Assembly (NCBI GenBank): GCA_002213445.1
Contig: NJIE01000031.1
Coordinates: 1 to 64,000, forward strand
From: Xenophilus sp. AP218F
GTDB taxonomy: Bacteria > Pseudomonadota > Gammaproteobacteria > Burkholderiales > Chromobacteriaceae
DNA length: 64,000 nt
Direction: 5' to 3'
How positions within the stretch are numbered: the first letter of the stretch is position 1; every line of letters begins with the position of its first letter. Both the position numbers and the translations under genes were made by a program. The notes under the pieces are model-generated. The model saw only the letters and a program-made list of their open reading frames with translations. It had not been told where the DNA came from and did not search any database. Of this stretch, positions 44,751-53,636 are shown piece by piece.

Positions 44751-45641
44751 ATGCCAAGACAGTCGGGAGGCATGTTGCTGGAAATGATGCTGGCCATGAC
44801 GCTGGGGCTGCTGGCGATCGCCCTGTCCATCGGCGGCGTCCACTATTTCCACGAGCGGCTGGCGCAATCGCAGCAACAGCTGGAGCGCGAGCAGGACGCG
44901 CATTACGCCTTGCAGCAGATGGGCCGCGATTTGCGCATGGCCGGCCGTTTCGGCTGCGCCAGCGTGCCGTTGTCGGCGGAGGAAGGCGCGCCGCAGGGCG
45001 CGCAACTGCTGCAGCTGCGCTTTGGCCGGCAGGCGCTGGCGATTACCCGGTTGGCGGTCGACCATGCCGGCCATTTGTCGGAGCTGCGTTTGCGCGCGCC
45101 GACCGAGGCGGAATGGCGCGACTGGCGGGAGCTGGTGCTGGCCAGTTGCCTGCAGCGGCACGAGCTGCGCCTGAGCGCGCCGGGTGCCAGTTTGCAGCAT
45201 CATCCGGAAGGGCTGCGTTTGCAACTGGCCGCGCCGCAAGCGCCGCCTGTGGCCATCGACGCAGCCCAGCCCGGGCAGCACCTGCCGTCCCTGGGCGTCT
45301 GGCTGCCGGCGGCGCACCGCTATTTTCTGTCCGGCGCGGGCGATGGCAGGCAGTTGTGGCGCAGCCGGCAACTGGCCGGCGCGGAGGCCGAGCCGCCGGC
45401 CTTGCTGCTGGAGGGCGTGCGCGCGTTCAGCATCCGTTATGGCGTGTGGCGCGGCTGCGGCACCGCCGCCAGCGAGTTGGTCGAGTTGCCGGCGGCGGCC
45501 TTGCAGGGCGACGACTGGAAACATCTGCGCAGCGCCCGGCTGGAGCTGACCTTGCAGATCCGCGAGGGCGGCCAGCCGTGGACGCAAAGCCTGTCGGTGG
45601 CGCTCAATCCGGTGCAGCCATGCCTGTCGGCCAGCCTCTAG
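44751..45641 (+). CDS. PilW-type minor pilin
   Basis: The product is 296 residues, with an ATG at 44751 after GAGGAG. The prepilin site is MPRQSGG|MLLEMMLAMTLGLLAIAL with Glu +5. The length and the pattern QQMGRDLRMAGRFGC, typical of PilW, support the call. The second half holds further cysteines (ASCLQRHEL, WRGCGTA, VQPCLSASL). Minor pilins PilV, PilW and PilX with FimT and PilE form the pilus tip-priming complex, usually with PilY1; no pilY1 gene is present here. Confidence 0.8.
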   Translation: MPRQSGGMLLEMMLAMTLGLLAIALSIGGVHYFHERLAQSQQQLEREQDAHYALQQMGRDLRMAGRFGCASVPLSAEEGAPQGAQLLQLRFGRQALAITRLAVDHAGHLSELRLRAPTEAEWRDWRELVLASCLQRHELRLSAPGASLQHHPEGLRLQLAAPQAPPVAIDAAQPGQHLPSLGVWLPAAHRYFLSGAGDGRQLWRSRQLAGAEAEPPALLLEGVRAFSIRYGVWRGCGTAASELVELPAAALQGDDWKHLRSARLELTLQIREGGQPWTQSLSVALNPVQPCLSASL

Positions 45642-46063
45642 CTCGCCAGCGCGGTTCGGCCTTGTGCCTGACGCTGGCCCTGTCCTGCCTGCTGCTGTAT
45701 CTGGCGAGCGCCGCGTCGCGCGAGTCCGCTTCCATGCAGCGCATCGCCGGCCTGCAATCCGACCGGCCGCGCGCCTGGCTGGCGGCGGACGCCGCGCTGC
45801 GCGACGCCGAGCGGGCCTGCCTGCAAGCCGCCAGGCTCGGGAACGAGGGCGCGGCGGTCGACTCCTCCGGGATCGTGTTGCTGGATAAGGATTTTCGTCA
45901 GGCAAACGGAGAGCGCGCCAGCCTGTTTCATATCACCGCGCAGGGTCGGGCCCGCCGCGCGGCGGTGACGGTGCAAAGCTGGTTTCTGGTGACGGCGATG
46001 GCGAACGGCGGCGCGGCCGGCCGCCGCATCGCCTGGCGGGAGGTGGAAGATGAGGCGTTCTGA
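45620..46063 (+). CDS. PilX-type minor pilin
   Basis: The product is 147 residues. The ATG at 45620 lies inside the end of pilW (22-bp overlap). The leader MPVGQPLARQRG precedes SALCLTLALSCLLLYLASAA with no Glu at +5, as is normal for PilX/GspK-like tip pilins. The AADAALRDAERACLQAA segment is typical of PilX. It would sit at the pilus tip with PilW and PilV. Confidence 0.75.
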   Translation: MPVGQPLARQRGSALCLTLALSCLLLYLASAASRESASMQRIAGLQSDRPRAWLAADAALRDAERACLQAARLGNEGAAVDSSGIVLLDKDFRQANGERASLFHITAQGRARRAAVTVQSWFLVTAMANGGAAGRRIAWREVEDEAF

Positions 46064-46472
46064 GGGCGTGACCTTGCTGGAACTGTTGTGCGTGATGGCC
46101 ATCGCCGCCTTGCTGCTGGCGCTGGCCGCGCCGGCTTATCAGCAGTTCATGGCGCGCGGCCGTCTGGCCGAGGCGCGGGCGGCGCTGTTGGAAAACAATC
46201 ACTACATGCAGCGCTGGTACGCGGAGCGCGGCGTCTACCACCAGGAGCAGCCCTGGGCCTGGCCGCCCTTGCCGGTGACGTCCACCCAGGATTTCGACAT
46301 CGCGTTCAGCACCGCCGCGCCTTCGTCGGACAATGTCGAGCAGGCCAGCTTTCTGATCGAAGCCAGACCCAGGGCCGGCAGCCATTTTCAAGGGCAGCTG
46401 CTGCGGCTGGATCAGGACGGCAACATCCGCCATTGCCGCCTGGTCGATGGCGGCGAGCATTGCGAGGGGTAG
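46050..46472 (+). CDS. PilE/ComP-type minor pilin
   Basis: The product is 140 residues. The prepilin site is MRRSEG|VTLLELLCVMAIAAL with Glu +5. A PilE-like globular domain follows, with LAEARAALLENNHYMQRWYAERG and two C-terminal cysteines (HCRLVDGGEHC) in a D-loop. It overlaps pilX by 14 bp and ends the operon. The position at the end of a fimT-pilVWX set is usual for PilE-type minor pilins; it could also be a DNA-uptake pilin of the ComP kind. Confidence 0.82.
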   Translation: MRRSEGVTLLELLCVMAIAALLLALAAPAYQQFMARGRLAEARAALLENNHYMQRWYAERGVYHQEQPWAWPPLPVTSTQDFDIAFSTAAPSSDNVEQASFLIEARPRAGSHFQGQLLRLDQDGNIRHCRLVDGGEHCEG

Positions 46473-46491
46473 CTGTCCGAAACCGTCCGCG

Positions 46492-46851
46492 TCAGCGCGA
46501 ACCGTCCGCCAGCGGCCGGCAGTCGCGCGCCAGCGCCTTGCCGCGATAGCGCGACAACATGCCCTCGTCGCCGCGGCTGCACCATTCCAGCTGGCGGCTG
46601 GCGTAGCGCGCGCCGCTGGCGCTCGCCGCCGGCACCAGCCGGTAACGCTTGCCCTGCCAGATCACCCGGATCGGCACCGCGTCGGCCAGTTCCGGCGGCG
46701 GGTAGGCCACGCTCAGGCGGATTCCCGCGGCGCATTGGTAATCGACGCGGCTGAGGGTGGGGCGGGAGTCGGCGGCGGGCGCCGAGGCATCTCCGGCCAG
46801 GGCCGGGCCGGCCAGCAAGGCCAGCAGCAAGGGCAGCGTCGCGCGCATCAT
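46492..46851 (-). CDS. MliC-family lysozyme inhibitor
   Basis: The product is 119 residues from ATG 46851 (ATG 46848 is equally possible; the ribosome-binding site AGGAGG is close to both). A signal peptide MMRATLPLLLALLAGPALA is followed by a small beta-barrel: VDYQCAAGIRLSVAYPP, then RVIWQGKRYRLVPAASASGARYAS and a C-terminal Cys, the PliC/MliC fold. It has no clear lipobox, so it may be periplasmic (PliC-like). Its ATG overlaps the ampG stop (ATGA), so the two are coupled. It would protect against c-type lysozyme. Confidence 0.85.
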   Translation of the reverse strand: MMRATLPLLLALLAGPALAGDASAPAADSRPTLSRVDYQCAAGIRLSVAYPPPELADAVPIRVIWQGKRYRLVPAASASGARYASRQLEWCSRGDEGMLSRYRGKALARDCRPLADGSR

Positions 46852-48110
46852 TCCTCCTTGCCCCACGGGGCCACTTTCACCAGCAGCATCATGCCCGGCA
46901 GCGCCAGCGCGGTGCACAGGAAGAAGAACGACATCCAGCCGACCTGATCGACGATGAAGCCGGTGGCGCTGTTGACCAGAGTGCGCGGCACGGCGGCCAG
47001 GCTGGTGAACAGCGCGAACTGGGTGGCGGTGTAGGCCGGGTGGGTGCAGCGGGCGATGAAGGCGACGAAGGCGGCGGTGCCGAGGCCGACGCCCAGCGCT
47101 TCGAAGCCGATCACCAGCGCCAGCTGCGCCAGTTCGGTGCTGCCTACCGTGTCGAAGCGGCCGTAGCTCGCCAGCCAGGCGAAGCCGAGGATGGACAGCA
47201 CTTGCACCACGCCGAAGGCCCACAGCGCCCGGTTGATGCCGAGTTTGAGCATCCACACGCCGCCGAGCAGGCCGCCTATCACCGCCGGCCACAGCGCGGC
47301 GTGCTTGGCGACGATGCCGATCTGCGATTTGGCGAAGCCCATGTCCAGGTAGAAGGGCGTCGCCAGCGAGGTGGCCATGCTGTCGCCCAGCTTGTACAGA
47401 AAGATGAAGCCCAGTATCCACAACGCGCCGCGCCAGCCCTGGCGGGTGATGAATTCGTGGAAGGGTTCGATCACCGCTTCGCGCAGCGTCTTGGGCGCGG
47501 CGGCGCGCAGCGCGGGTTCGCTCACCAGCAGGGTCATGGCCACGCCGGGCAGCATGAACAGCGCGGTGATCAGGAACACGCTGCCCCAGGGCAGGTGGTC
47601 GGCCAGGATCAGCGCCAGCGAGCCGGGCACCAGCCCGGCCAGGCGGTAGGTGTTGATGTGCAGCGTGTTGCCGAGGCCCAGTTCGCTGTCTTTCAGGATT
47701 TCGCGACGGAAGGCGTCCAGCACGATGTCCAGGCTGGCGGAGAAGAAGGCCACCGCCAGCGCCAGGGCGGCGATGGTCCACAAATCCTGTTGCGGGTTGA
47801 ACAGGCCGAACAGACCCATGGCCAGCAGCAGCGCCAGCTGGGTCAGCAGCATCCAGCCGCGACGGCGTCCCAGCATCGGCAGGGTGAAGCGGTCCATCAG
47901 CGGCGACCACAGGAACTTCCAGGTGTAGGGCAGGCCGATCAGCGCGAACAGGCCGATGGACTTGAGATCGACGCCTTCGCTGCGCAGCCAGGCGGGCAAG
48001 AGGTTGATCAGCGTGTACAGCGGCAGGCCGGAGGCGAAGCCGGTGAACAGGCAGGTGAGCATGGTGCGCGAGAACACGTCGCGTCGCCAGTCGATGGATG
48101 TTTTTGTCAT
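46848..48110 (-). CDS. ampG: AmpG muropeptide permease
   Basis: The product is 420 residues with 12 or more membrane segments in the MFS fold. AmpG imports GlcNAc-anhydroMurNAc peptides for cell-wall recycling and beta-lactamase induction. The signatures FTGFASGLPLYTLINLLPAWL, PYTWKFLWSPLMDRF and LGRRRGWMLLTQ are clear. It lies upstream of and overlaps the lysozyme-inhibitor gene by 4 bp. Confidence 0.95.
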   Translation of the reverse strand: MTKTSIDWRRDVFSRTMLTCLFTGFASGLPLYTLINLLPAWLRSEGVDLKSIGLFALIGLPYTWKFLWSPLMDRFTLPMLGRRRGWMLLTQLALLLAMGLFGLFNPQQDLWTIAALALAVAFFSASLDIVLDAFRREILKDSELGLGNTLHINTYRLAGLVPGSLALILADHLPWGSVFLITALFMLPGVAMTLLVSEPALRAAAPKTLREAVIEPFHEFITRQGWRGALWILGFIFLYKLGDSMATSLATPFYLDMGFAKSQIGIVAKHAALWPAVIGGLLGGVWMLKLGINRALWAFGVVQVLSILGFAWLASYGRFDTVGSTELAQLALVIGFEALGVGLGTAAFVAFIARCTHPAYTATQFALFTSLAAVPRTLVNSATGFIVDQVGWMSFFFLCTALALPGMMLLVKVAPWGKEE

Positions 48111-48173
48111 GAGCGAAGGGTGGTTTTTGTCATGGATGCGGGACGCGGGCGGCGGCGAAGCCGCCCGTCGAGG

Positions 48174-48362
48174 TCAGCGCCGCAGCGCCTTGTCGATTTT
48201 CCGGTCGGTCTGGTATTGGCCAAGCGCGTATACCGACCACAGCGCCGCCGGAATCCAGCCGATCACGGTCAGCTGCAGGATCAGGCAGATGAGGCCGGCG
48301 AAAGGCCGGCCGATGGTGAAGAACTGCAGCCAGGGCAGGAAAATGGCCAGCAACAAACGCAT
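48174..48362 (-). CDS. YqaE/Pmp3-family small membrane protein
   Basis: The product is 62 residues, with an ATG at 48362 after AGGAG. Two membrane segments (about 4-20 and 23-46) with the Pmp3 pattern LAIFLPWLQFFTIGRPFAGLICLILQLTVIGWIPAALWSVYAL. Members are induced by stress and affect membrane potential in yeast and plants. It lies 9 bp after metW on the same strand and may be carried on the met transcript. Confidence 0.9.
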   Translation of the reverse strand: MRLLLAIFLPWLQFFTIGRPFAGLICLILQLTVIGWIPAALWSVYALGQYQTDRKIDKALRR

Positions 48363-48371
48363 GCGGGGCTC

Positions 48372-48980
48372 CTAGGTCGGTGTCGCGCGGCGGCCCACCC
48401 GGTAGAAGGCGAGGCTGCCGCGCAGATTGGGCAACAAGGATACCCGTTTGCCCTTGTCCATGACCACCCGTTCCAGCACGCGGATGCCGTTCTTGGCGCA
48501 CAGCGCTTCGAAGTCTCCCAGCATGCACCAGTGGATGTTGGGCGTGTCGTACCACTGGTAGGGAATGGTGTCCGAAACCGGCATGTGGCCTTGCAGGATC
48601 TGCCAGCGGTTTTGCCAGTAGCCGAAGTTGGGGAAGGTGACGATGGCTTCGCGGCCGACGCGCAGCATCTCGTTGAGGATGGCTTCGGTGTGGCGCATCG
48701 CCTGGATGGTTTGCGACAGCACCACGTGGTCGAAGCGCTGGTCCTCGAATTCGGCGAGGCCGGCTTCCAGGTCGCCCTGGATGGCGTTGACGCCGGCGGC
48801 GACGCAGCGCACCACGTTGGCGACGTCGAAGTCGACGCCGTAGCCTTGCACCTGCTTGGCGTCTTGCAGCGCGGCCAGGAGCTCGCCCTGGCCGCAGCCC
48901 AGGTCCAGCACCCGGCTGTGCGGAGCGATCCAGTCGGCGATCAGCCTGAGGTCGGGGCGCAGAGAGGTCAGGGCGTTCAT
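48372..48980 (-). CDS. metW: MetW, methionine biosynthesis partner protein
   Basis: The product is 202 residues, a class I SAM-dependent methyltransferase fold. Motif I is [12 protein letters not shown]; other family blocks are [31 protein letters not shown] and [10 protein letters not shown]. MetW is almost always paired with MetX and in some bacteria is required for homoserine acylation activity. Its ATG overlaps the metX stop by 4 bp, so the proteins are co-translated. Confidence 0.96.
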   Translation of the reverse strand: MNALTSLRPDLRLIADWIAPHSRVLDLGCGQGELLAALQDAKQVQGYGVDFDVANVVRCVAAGVNAIQGDLEAGLAEFEDQRFDHVVLSQTIQAMRHTEAILNEMLRVGREAIVTFPNFGYWQNRWQILQGHMPVSDTIPYQWYDTPNIHWCMLGDFEALCAKNGIRVLERVVMDKGKRVSLLPNLRGSLAFYRVGRRATPT

Positions 48981-50116
48981 GCGTTCACCTCCTTGGCGAC
49001 GCGGTCGAGGTAGGCGCGCATCAGCGCCACGTAGGGCGGGTCGGTCATCAGGAAGGCGTCGTGGCCGTGGGCGGATTCGATCTCGGCGTAGCTGACGCGC
49101 TTGCCGGCGGCGATCAGCGCCTTCACCGTCTCGCGCGAGCGCTCCGGCGAGAAACGCCAGTCGCTGGTGAAGCTGGCCACCAGGAAGCTGGCGCTGGCCT
49201 TGCCCAGCGCGGCGGCCAGATCGCCGTCGTGGTCCTTGGCCGGATCGAAGTAATCGAGCGCCTTGGTCATCAGCAGATAGGTGTTGGCGTCGAAATAATC
49301 GGAGAACTTGTCGCCCTGGTAGCGCAGATAGCTTTCGATTTCGAATTCCACATCGTAGCCGAAGCGGTATTCGCCGGAGCGCAGCATGCGGCCGAATTTC
49401 TCGCCCATGCCGTCGTCGGACAAATAGGTGATGTGGCCGAGCATGCGGGCCAGCCGCAGGCCGCGGCGCGGCACCGTGCCTTGCTGGTAGAAATCGCCGC
49501 CGCAGAAGTCCGGGTCGGAGAGGATGGCCTGGCGGGCGACGTCGTTGAAGGCGATGTTCTGCGCCGACAGCTTGGGCGCGGAGGCGATGACCAGCGCGTG
49601 GGCGACGCGCTCCGGGTAAGCGATGCTCCATTGCAGCGCCTGCATGCCGCCGAGCGAGCCGCCTATCACCGCCGCCCAGCGTTCGATCCCCAGCCGGTCG
49701 GCCAGCCGCGCCTGCGCGGCGACCCAGTCGGGCACGGTGACGACCGGAAAAGCCGAGCCCCAGGGCTGGCCGGTGGCCGGGTTGACGCTGGATGGGCCGG
49801 TGGAGCCGTGACAGCCGCCCGGATTGTTGACGCCGACCACGAAGAAACGCGCGGTGTCGATGGGTTTGCCCGGGCCGATCATATTGTCCCACCAGCCCGG
49901 CGTCTTGTCGTCGGCATGGTAGCGGCCGGCGACGTGGTGGTGGCCGGACAGGGCGTGGCAGATCAGGATGGCGTTGCTCTTGTCGGCGTTGAGTTCGCCG
50001 TAGGTTTCAAAACGCAGCTGGTAGCCGGGCAGGGTCGCGCCGCTGGCCAGCAGCAGGGGGCTGTCGAACGCGGCATCCTGGGCCGCGACGACGCCAACCG
50101 AATGCGGGTCGGTCAT
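48977..50116 (-). CDS. metX: MetX homoserine O-acyltransferase
   Basis: The product is 379 residues, an alpha/beta-hydrolase fold. It acylates homoserine as the first committed step of methionine synthesis. The nucleophile is Ser154 in [22 protein letters not shown] and the C-terminal [10 protein letters not shown] histidine are typical. Whether it uses acetyl- or succinyl-CoA cannot be decided from these motifs; coupling to metW suggests the succinyl-type MetXS group seen in pseudomonads. The leader on the minus strand has a TATAAT at 50199-50204 without a matching -35. Confidence 0.95.
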   Translation of the reverse strand: MTDPHSVGVVAAQDAAFDSPLLLASGATLPGYQLRFETYGELNADKSNAILICHALSGHHHVAGRYHADDKTPGWWDNMIGPGKPIDTARFFVVGVNNPGGCHGSTGPSSVNPATGQPWGSAFPVVTVPDWVAAQARLADRLGIERWAAVIGGSLGGMQALQWSIAYPERVAHALVIASAPKLSAQNIAFNDVARQAILSDPDFCGGDFYQQGTVPRRGLRLARMLGHITYLSDDGMGEKFGRMLRSGEYRFGYDVEFEIESYLRYQGDKFSDYFDANTYLLMTKALDYFDPAKDHDGDLAAALGKASASFLVASFTSDWRFSPERSRETVKALIAAGKRVSYAEIESAHGHDAFLMTDPPYVALMRAYLDRVAKEVNA

Positions 50117-50275
50117 GATAGGGTTCGCCTCTTCTATTTATTCCGGCGGCCGGTCTCTGCTGGACGGGTCCTGCCGGCTCTCCTGCGGCTACCCGACGAT
50201 TATATCCATAAGCCGCGCTTGCGCGGGAAGCGGCTGCGCCCGGATAATCGGCGGCACTTTTCCCCGGAAGCCGCC

Positions 50276-50458
50276 ATGTTCGGACGCCTGTTCAAGTTTT
50301 TCGTGCTGTGCCTGGTGCTGATCGCGCTGGCGCGCTGGCTGCTGGGGCCGCGGCAGCGCCGCACGCTGCGCGAATTGTTTTCGACGCTGGCCTTCGCCCT
50401 GCTGGTCAGCGCCGCGCTGTTTTCCGCGCTGTACTGGCTGGGCTGGCATAGGCTGTAA
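50276..50458 (+). CDS. Small two-segment membrane protein
   Basis: The product is 60 residues, with an ATG at 50276 after GGAAG. Two hydrophobic helices (about 6-24 and 38-55) are joined by a basic hinge [16 protein letters not shown] do not recognise a family. The frame lies in the space between metX and the radical SAM gene with nothing better on either strand, and its start, ribosome-binding site and composition support a real gene. Confidence 0.55.
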   Translation: MFGRLFKFFVLCLVLIALARWLLGPRQRRTLRELFSTLAFALLVSAALFSALYWLGWHRL

Positions 50459-50536
50459 ATCGGCAAGTCCTTGATCCCGCGCAGTTTGCCCGCCGGGCAA
50501 AGCCGCTAGACTGCCGCCTTTTTGCCTGGCCTGGCG

Positions 50537-51460
50537 ATGGATCTGACCCGACACCTGCATACCTTCGGCTACTACCTCAAGCGACGCTTCGGCGAGCCCG
50601 TGCACAAGCTGTCGCTCTCCGGCGATTTCACCTGCCCCAATCGCGACGGCACCCTGGGCCGCGGCGGCTGCACCTTTTGCAATGTGCGCAGCTTCGGCCG
50701 CGACGCCGCCGAGCTGACGATCAGCCAGCAGCTGGAGCGGGAGAAGGCCAAGACCGACCGCGCCGGCAAGTACCTGGCGTATTTCCAGGCTTATACCAGC
50801 ACCTATGCCGAGGTGGAGGTGCTCAAGGCGCTGTACGACGAGGCCGCCGGCGCGGCCGACGTGGTCGGCCTGTGCGTCGGCACCCGGCCCGACTGCGTGC
50901 CCGACGCGGCGCTGGACCTGCTGGCCGGCTATCGGGACGCCGGCCGCGAGGTGTGGCTGGAATTGGGCCTGCAAACCGCCAACGACGCCACCCAGGCCCT
51001 GATCCGGCGCGGCCACACGCTGGCCGATTATCGCGACGCGGCGGAGCGGGCGCGGGCGCGCGGGTTGAAAGTGTGCGCCCACCTGATCGTCGGCTTGCCG
51101 GGAGAGGGCTGGGAACAGGCGCACCAGACGCTGGCGACGGTGCTGGATATCGGCGTGGCGGGTCTGAAGCTGCACCCGCTGATGATCGTGCGCGGCAGCC
51201 GCATGGCGGCGCAGTACCGGCGCGGCGAAGTGCAGCCGCAGTCGCTGGACGATTACGCCGATCTCGCCGCCAGCCTGATCCGCCACACGCCGGCGGACGT
51301 GGTGTTTCACCGCGTGTCCGCCACCGCCCAGGCGCCGACGCTGATCGCGCCCGACTGGTGCGGCCCGCGCTGGACCGCCTTGCAGGCGATAGGCGCGCGC
51401 CTGGCGCGCGCCGGCGGCCAGGGCAGCGCGCTGGGACAAGCCTGGCCGCCGGCGGATTGA
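50537..51460 (+). CDS. YhcC-type radical SAM protein
   Basis: The product is 307 residues from ATG 50537 (an in-frame TTG at 50522 is possible). It belongs to the TIGR01212/YhcC radical SAM group. The cluster cysteines lie in [20 protein letters not shown], a CX11CX2C variant of the usual CX3CX2C motif normal for this group. Other blocks are [26 protein letters not shown] and [11 protein letters not shown]. The reaction is not known; relatives such as Elp3 share the cysteine spacing style. Confidence 0.92.
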   Translation: MDLTRHLHTFGYYLKRRFGEPVHKLSLSGDFTCPNRDGTLGRGGCTFCNVRSFGRDAAELTISQQLEREKAKTDRAGKYLAYFQAYTSTYAEVEVLKALYDEAAGAADVVGLCVGTRPDCVPDAALDLLAGYRDAGREVWLELGLQTANDATQALIRRGHTLADYRDAAERARARGLKVCAHLIVGLPGEGWEQAHQTLATVLDIGVAGLKLHPLMIVRGSRMAAQYRRGEVQPQSLDDYADLAASLIRHTPADVVFHRVSATAQAPTLIAPDWCGPRWTALQAIGARLARAGGQGSALGQAWPPAD

Positions 51461-51552
51461 ACGGCGCGAGTCACACAGCGAAAACATTTTCACTGGGCTA
51501 CTGTCAGATTCCGGAACGTTTCCCGACCAAGCGGAAACGACAGGAGATTGCC

Positions 51553-52470
51553 ATGCTGATCAAAAAGCCCGCCGACGTCGCGCCGTCGGAAATCACCAGC
51601 GAGTCGGCGTACTTCAATCGCCGCCATTTCATGCTGGGCGCCGCCGGCCTGCTGCTGTCGGCCGAAACGCTGGCCGGCCTCAATGCCAGGAAAAGCCCCT
51701 TGTCGACGCTGGCGCCGAACGACAAGCCCAATAGCCTGAAAGAGATCACCAGCTATAACAACTTCTACGAGTTCGGCACCGACAAGTCCGACCCGGCCGA
51801 CAACGCCGGCAGCCTGCGAACCCGCCCCTGGAGCGTGCTGGTGGACGGCGAGGTGGCCAAGCCGCGACGCTTCGCCATCGAGGATCTGCTGAAGTTGCCG
51901 CTGGAGGAGCGTATCTACCGGCTGCGCTGCGTCGAGGGCTGGAGCATGGTGATTCCGTGGGTCGGCTTCCCGCTCGCCAGCCTCATCAAGCAGCTGAACC
52001 CCACCTCGCGCGCCAAGTACGTGGCGTTCGAAACCCTGCAGCGGCCCGGCGAAATGCCCGGCCAGCGCAGCGGCGTGCTGGATTGGCCGTACCGCGAGGG
52101 GCTGCGCATCGACGAAGCGATGCATCCGCTGACCATCCTCGCCGTCGGACTGTACGGCAACGCGCTGCCCAATCAGAGCGGCGCGCCGATCCGGCTGGTG
52201 GTGCCGTGGAAGTACGGCTTCAAGAGCATCAAGTCCATCGTCCGCATCCGGCTGCAGGAAACCCTGCCGGCCACCAGCTGGAATATGGCCAACGCCCGCG
52301 AATACGGCTTCTACTCCAATGTGAACCCGGACGTCGACCACCCGCGCTGGAGCCAAGCGTCCGAGCGGCGCATCGGCGAATTCTTCAAGCGCAAGACGCT
52401 GCCGTTCAACGGCTACGGCGAGCAGGTGGCCGGGCTGTACCGCGGCATGGACCTGAGAAAGAACTACTGA
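51553..52470 (+). CDS. msrP: MsrP, molybdopterin methionine sulfoxide reductase catalytic subunit
   Basis: The product is 305 residues, with an ATG at 51553 after AGGAG. A twin-arginine signal, [21 protein letters not shown] (Arg23-Arg24), sends the folded molybdoenzyme to the periplasm. The molybdenum ligand is Cys126 in LRCVEGWSM. MsrP (YedY) repairs oxidised methionines in periplasmic proteins with electrons from MsrQ, whose gene overlaps its stop (TGATG). Confidence 0.96.
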   Translation: MLIKKPADVAPSEITSESAYFNRRHFMLGAAGLLLSAETLAGLNARKSPLSTLAPNDKPNSLKEITSYNNFYEFGTDKSDPADNAGSLRTRPWSVLVDGEVAKPRRFAIEDLLKLPLEERIYRLRCVEGWSMVIPWVGFPLASLIKQLNPTSRAKYVAFETLQRPGEMPGQRSGVLDWPYREGLRIDEAMHPLTILAVGLYGNALPNQSGAPIRLVVPWKYGFKSIKSIVRIRLQETLPATSWNMANAREYGFYSNVNPDVDHPRWSQASERRIGEFFKRKTLPFNGYGEQVAGLYRGMDLRKNY

Positions 52471-53087
52471 TGACGACGCTGGGCATGAAATTCCCCGTTT
52501 CCGTCGCAGACCGCCGCCTCGCCGTCGGCAAGGCGCTGCTGTTCATCGCCTGCCTGCTGCCGCTGGCGCGCGCAGCGTGGATCGTGTTGTCGGGCGAGGC
52601 GGTGAACCCGGTGGAATTCATCACTCGTTCCACCGGCACCTGGACGCTGGTCTGGCTGCTGGCCACGCTGGCGATGACGCCGCTGCGCCGCTTGTCGGGG
52701 CAGGGCTGGCCCTTGAAGTGCCGGCGCATGCTGGGCCTGTTCGCCTTCTTCTACGCCAGCCTGCATTTCACCACTTATGTCTGGCTGGACCAGTTCTTCG
52801 ACTGGCAGCACATCGTCAAGGACATCGCCAAGCGGCCGTTCATTACCGTCGGCTTCGCCGCCATCGCCCTGATGACGCCGCTGGCGCTCACCTCCACGCA
52901 GGGCTGGATGCGCCGGCTCAAGCGCAACTGGGGCAAGCTGCACCGGCTGGTGTATCCGGTGGCGATGCTGGCGGTGGCCCACTACTGGTGGCTGGTGAAA
53001 AAGGACCTGACCCAGCCGCTGCTCTACGCGGCGGCGCTGGCGTTGCTGCTCGGCGCGCGGCTGTGGTGGCGCGCGCGCAAGAGTTGA
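52470..53087 (+). CDS. msrQ: MsrQ, haem-binding membrane subunit of the MsrPQ system
   Basis: The product is 205 residues with about 6 membrane segments of the ferric-reductase-like type. Haem-ligand histidines lie in YASLHFTTYVW, LHRLVYPVAM and AVAHYWW. It passes electrons from the quinone pool to MsrP. The ATG overlaps the msrP stop codon. Confidence 0.95.
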   Translation: MTTLGMKFPVSVADRRLAVGKALLFIACLLPLARAAWIVLSGEAVNPVEFITRSTGTWTLVWLLATLAMTPLRRLSGQGWPLKCRRMLGLFAFFYASLHFTTYVWLDQFFDWQHIVKDIAKRPFITVGFAAIALMTPLALTSTQGWMRRLKRNWGKLHRLVYPVAMLAVAHYWWLVKKDLTQPLLYAAALALLLGARLWWRARKS

Positions 53088-53153
53088 TTTTCGGGCTTGG
53101 CAGCCGGCGGCCGGCGTTTTAAAGTCGGACGTTTTTTGTCGTGGTAGTGAATC

Positions 53154-53636
53154 ATGTCCAAGGATAAAGCTCCGGTCACCCAGGCCATTCGCGCGCTGCG
53201 CGAGCACAAAGTCGATTACAGCGAGCACCTGTACAAATACGAGGACAAGGGCGGCACCACGGTGTCGGCGCGCGAGCTGGGCGTGGACGAGCACGCGGTG
53301 GTGAAGACGCTGATCATGGAGGACGAGAACAAGCGTCCGCTGATCGTGCTGATGCACGGCGACCGCGAGGTGGGCACCGGCATGCTGGCCAAGCAGATAG
53401 GCGTCAAGAAGGTGCACCCCTGCGATCCCAAAACCGCCGACAAGCACAGCGGTTACCAGGTGGGCGGCACCAGCCCCTTCGGCACCCGCCATCCGATGCC
53501 GGTTTACATGGAGGCGAGCATCGCCGAGCTGCCGGTGATCTACATCAACGGCGGCAAGCGCGGCTTCCTGGTGGGCGTGAATCCTCAGGACGTGATCCGG
53601 GTTCTGAGCCCCGTCCTGGTCAACGCTGCGGCGTAA
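53154..53636 (+). CDS. ybaK: YbaK-type Cys-tRNA(Pro)/Cys-tRNA(Cys) deacylase
   Basis: The product is 160 residues. YbaK clears Cys wrongly attached to tRNA-Pro. Family features include the Tyr/His N-terminal segment, VVKTLIM with the conserved lysine, HGDREVGTGMLAKQIG and KHSGYQVGGTSPFGTRHPMPVY. The 3-prime end overlaps the convergent gene by 17 bp. Confidence 0.94.
   Translation: MSKDKAPVTQAIRALREHKVDYSEHLYKYEDKGGTTVSARELGVDEHAVVKTLIMEDENKRPLIVLMHGDREVGTGMLAKQIGVKKVHPCDPKTADKHSGYQVGGTSPFGTRHPMPVYMEASIAELPVIYINGGKRGFLVGVNPQDVIRVLSPVLVNAAA

Noticed and set aside
47040-49013. 657-residue plus-strand frame across ampG, the Pmp3-like gene and metW
   Set aside because: It spans three well-supported genes on the other strand and shows only antisense-type composition.
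50117-50275. Possible SAM riboswitch in the metX leader
   Set aside because: The leader is GC-rich and has hairpins, but I could not fit it to the SAM-I, SAM-II or SAM-V cores, so no riboswitch is claimed.
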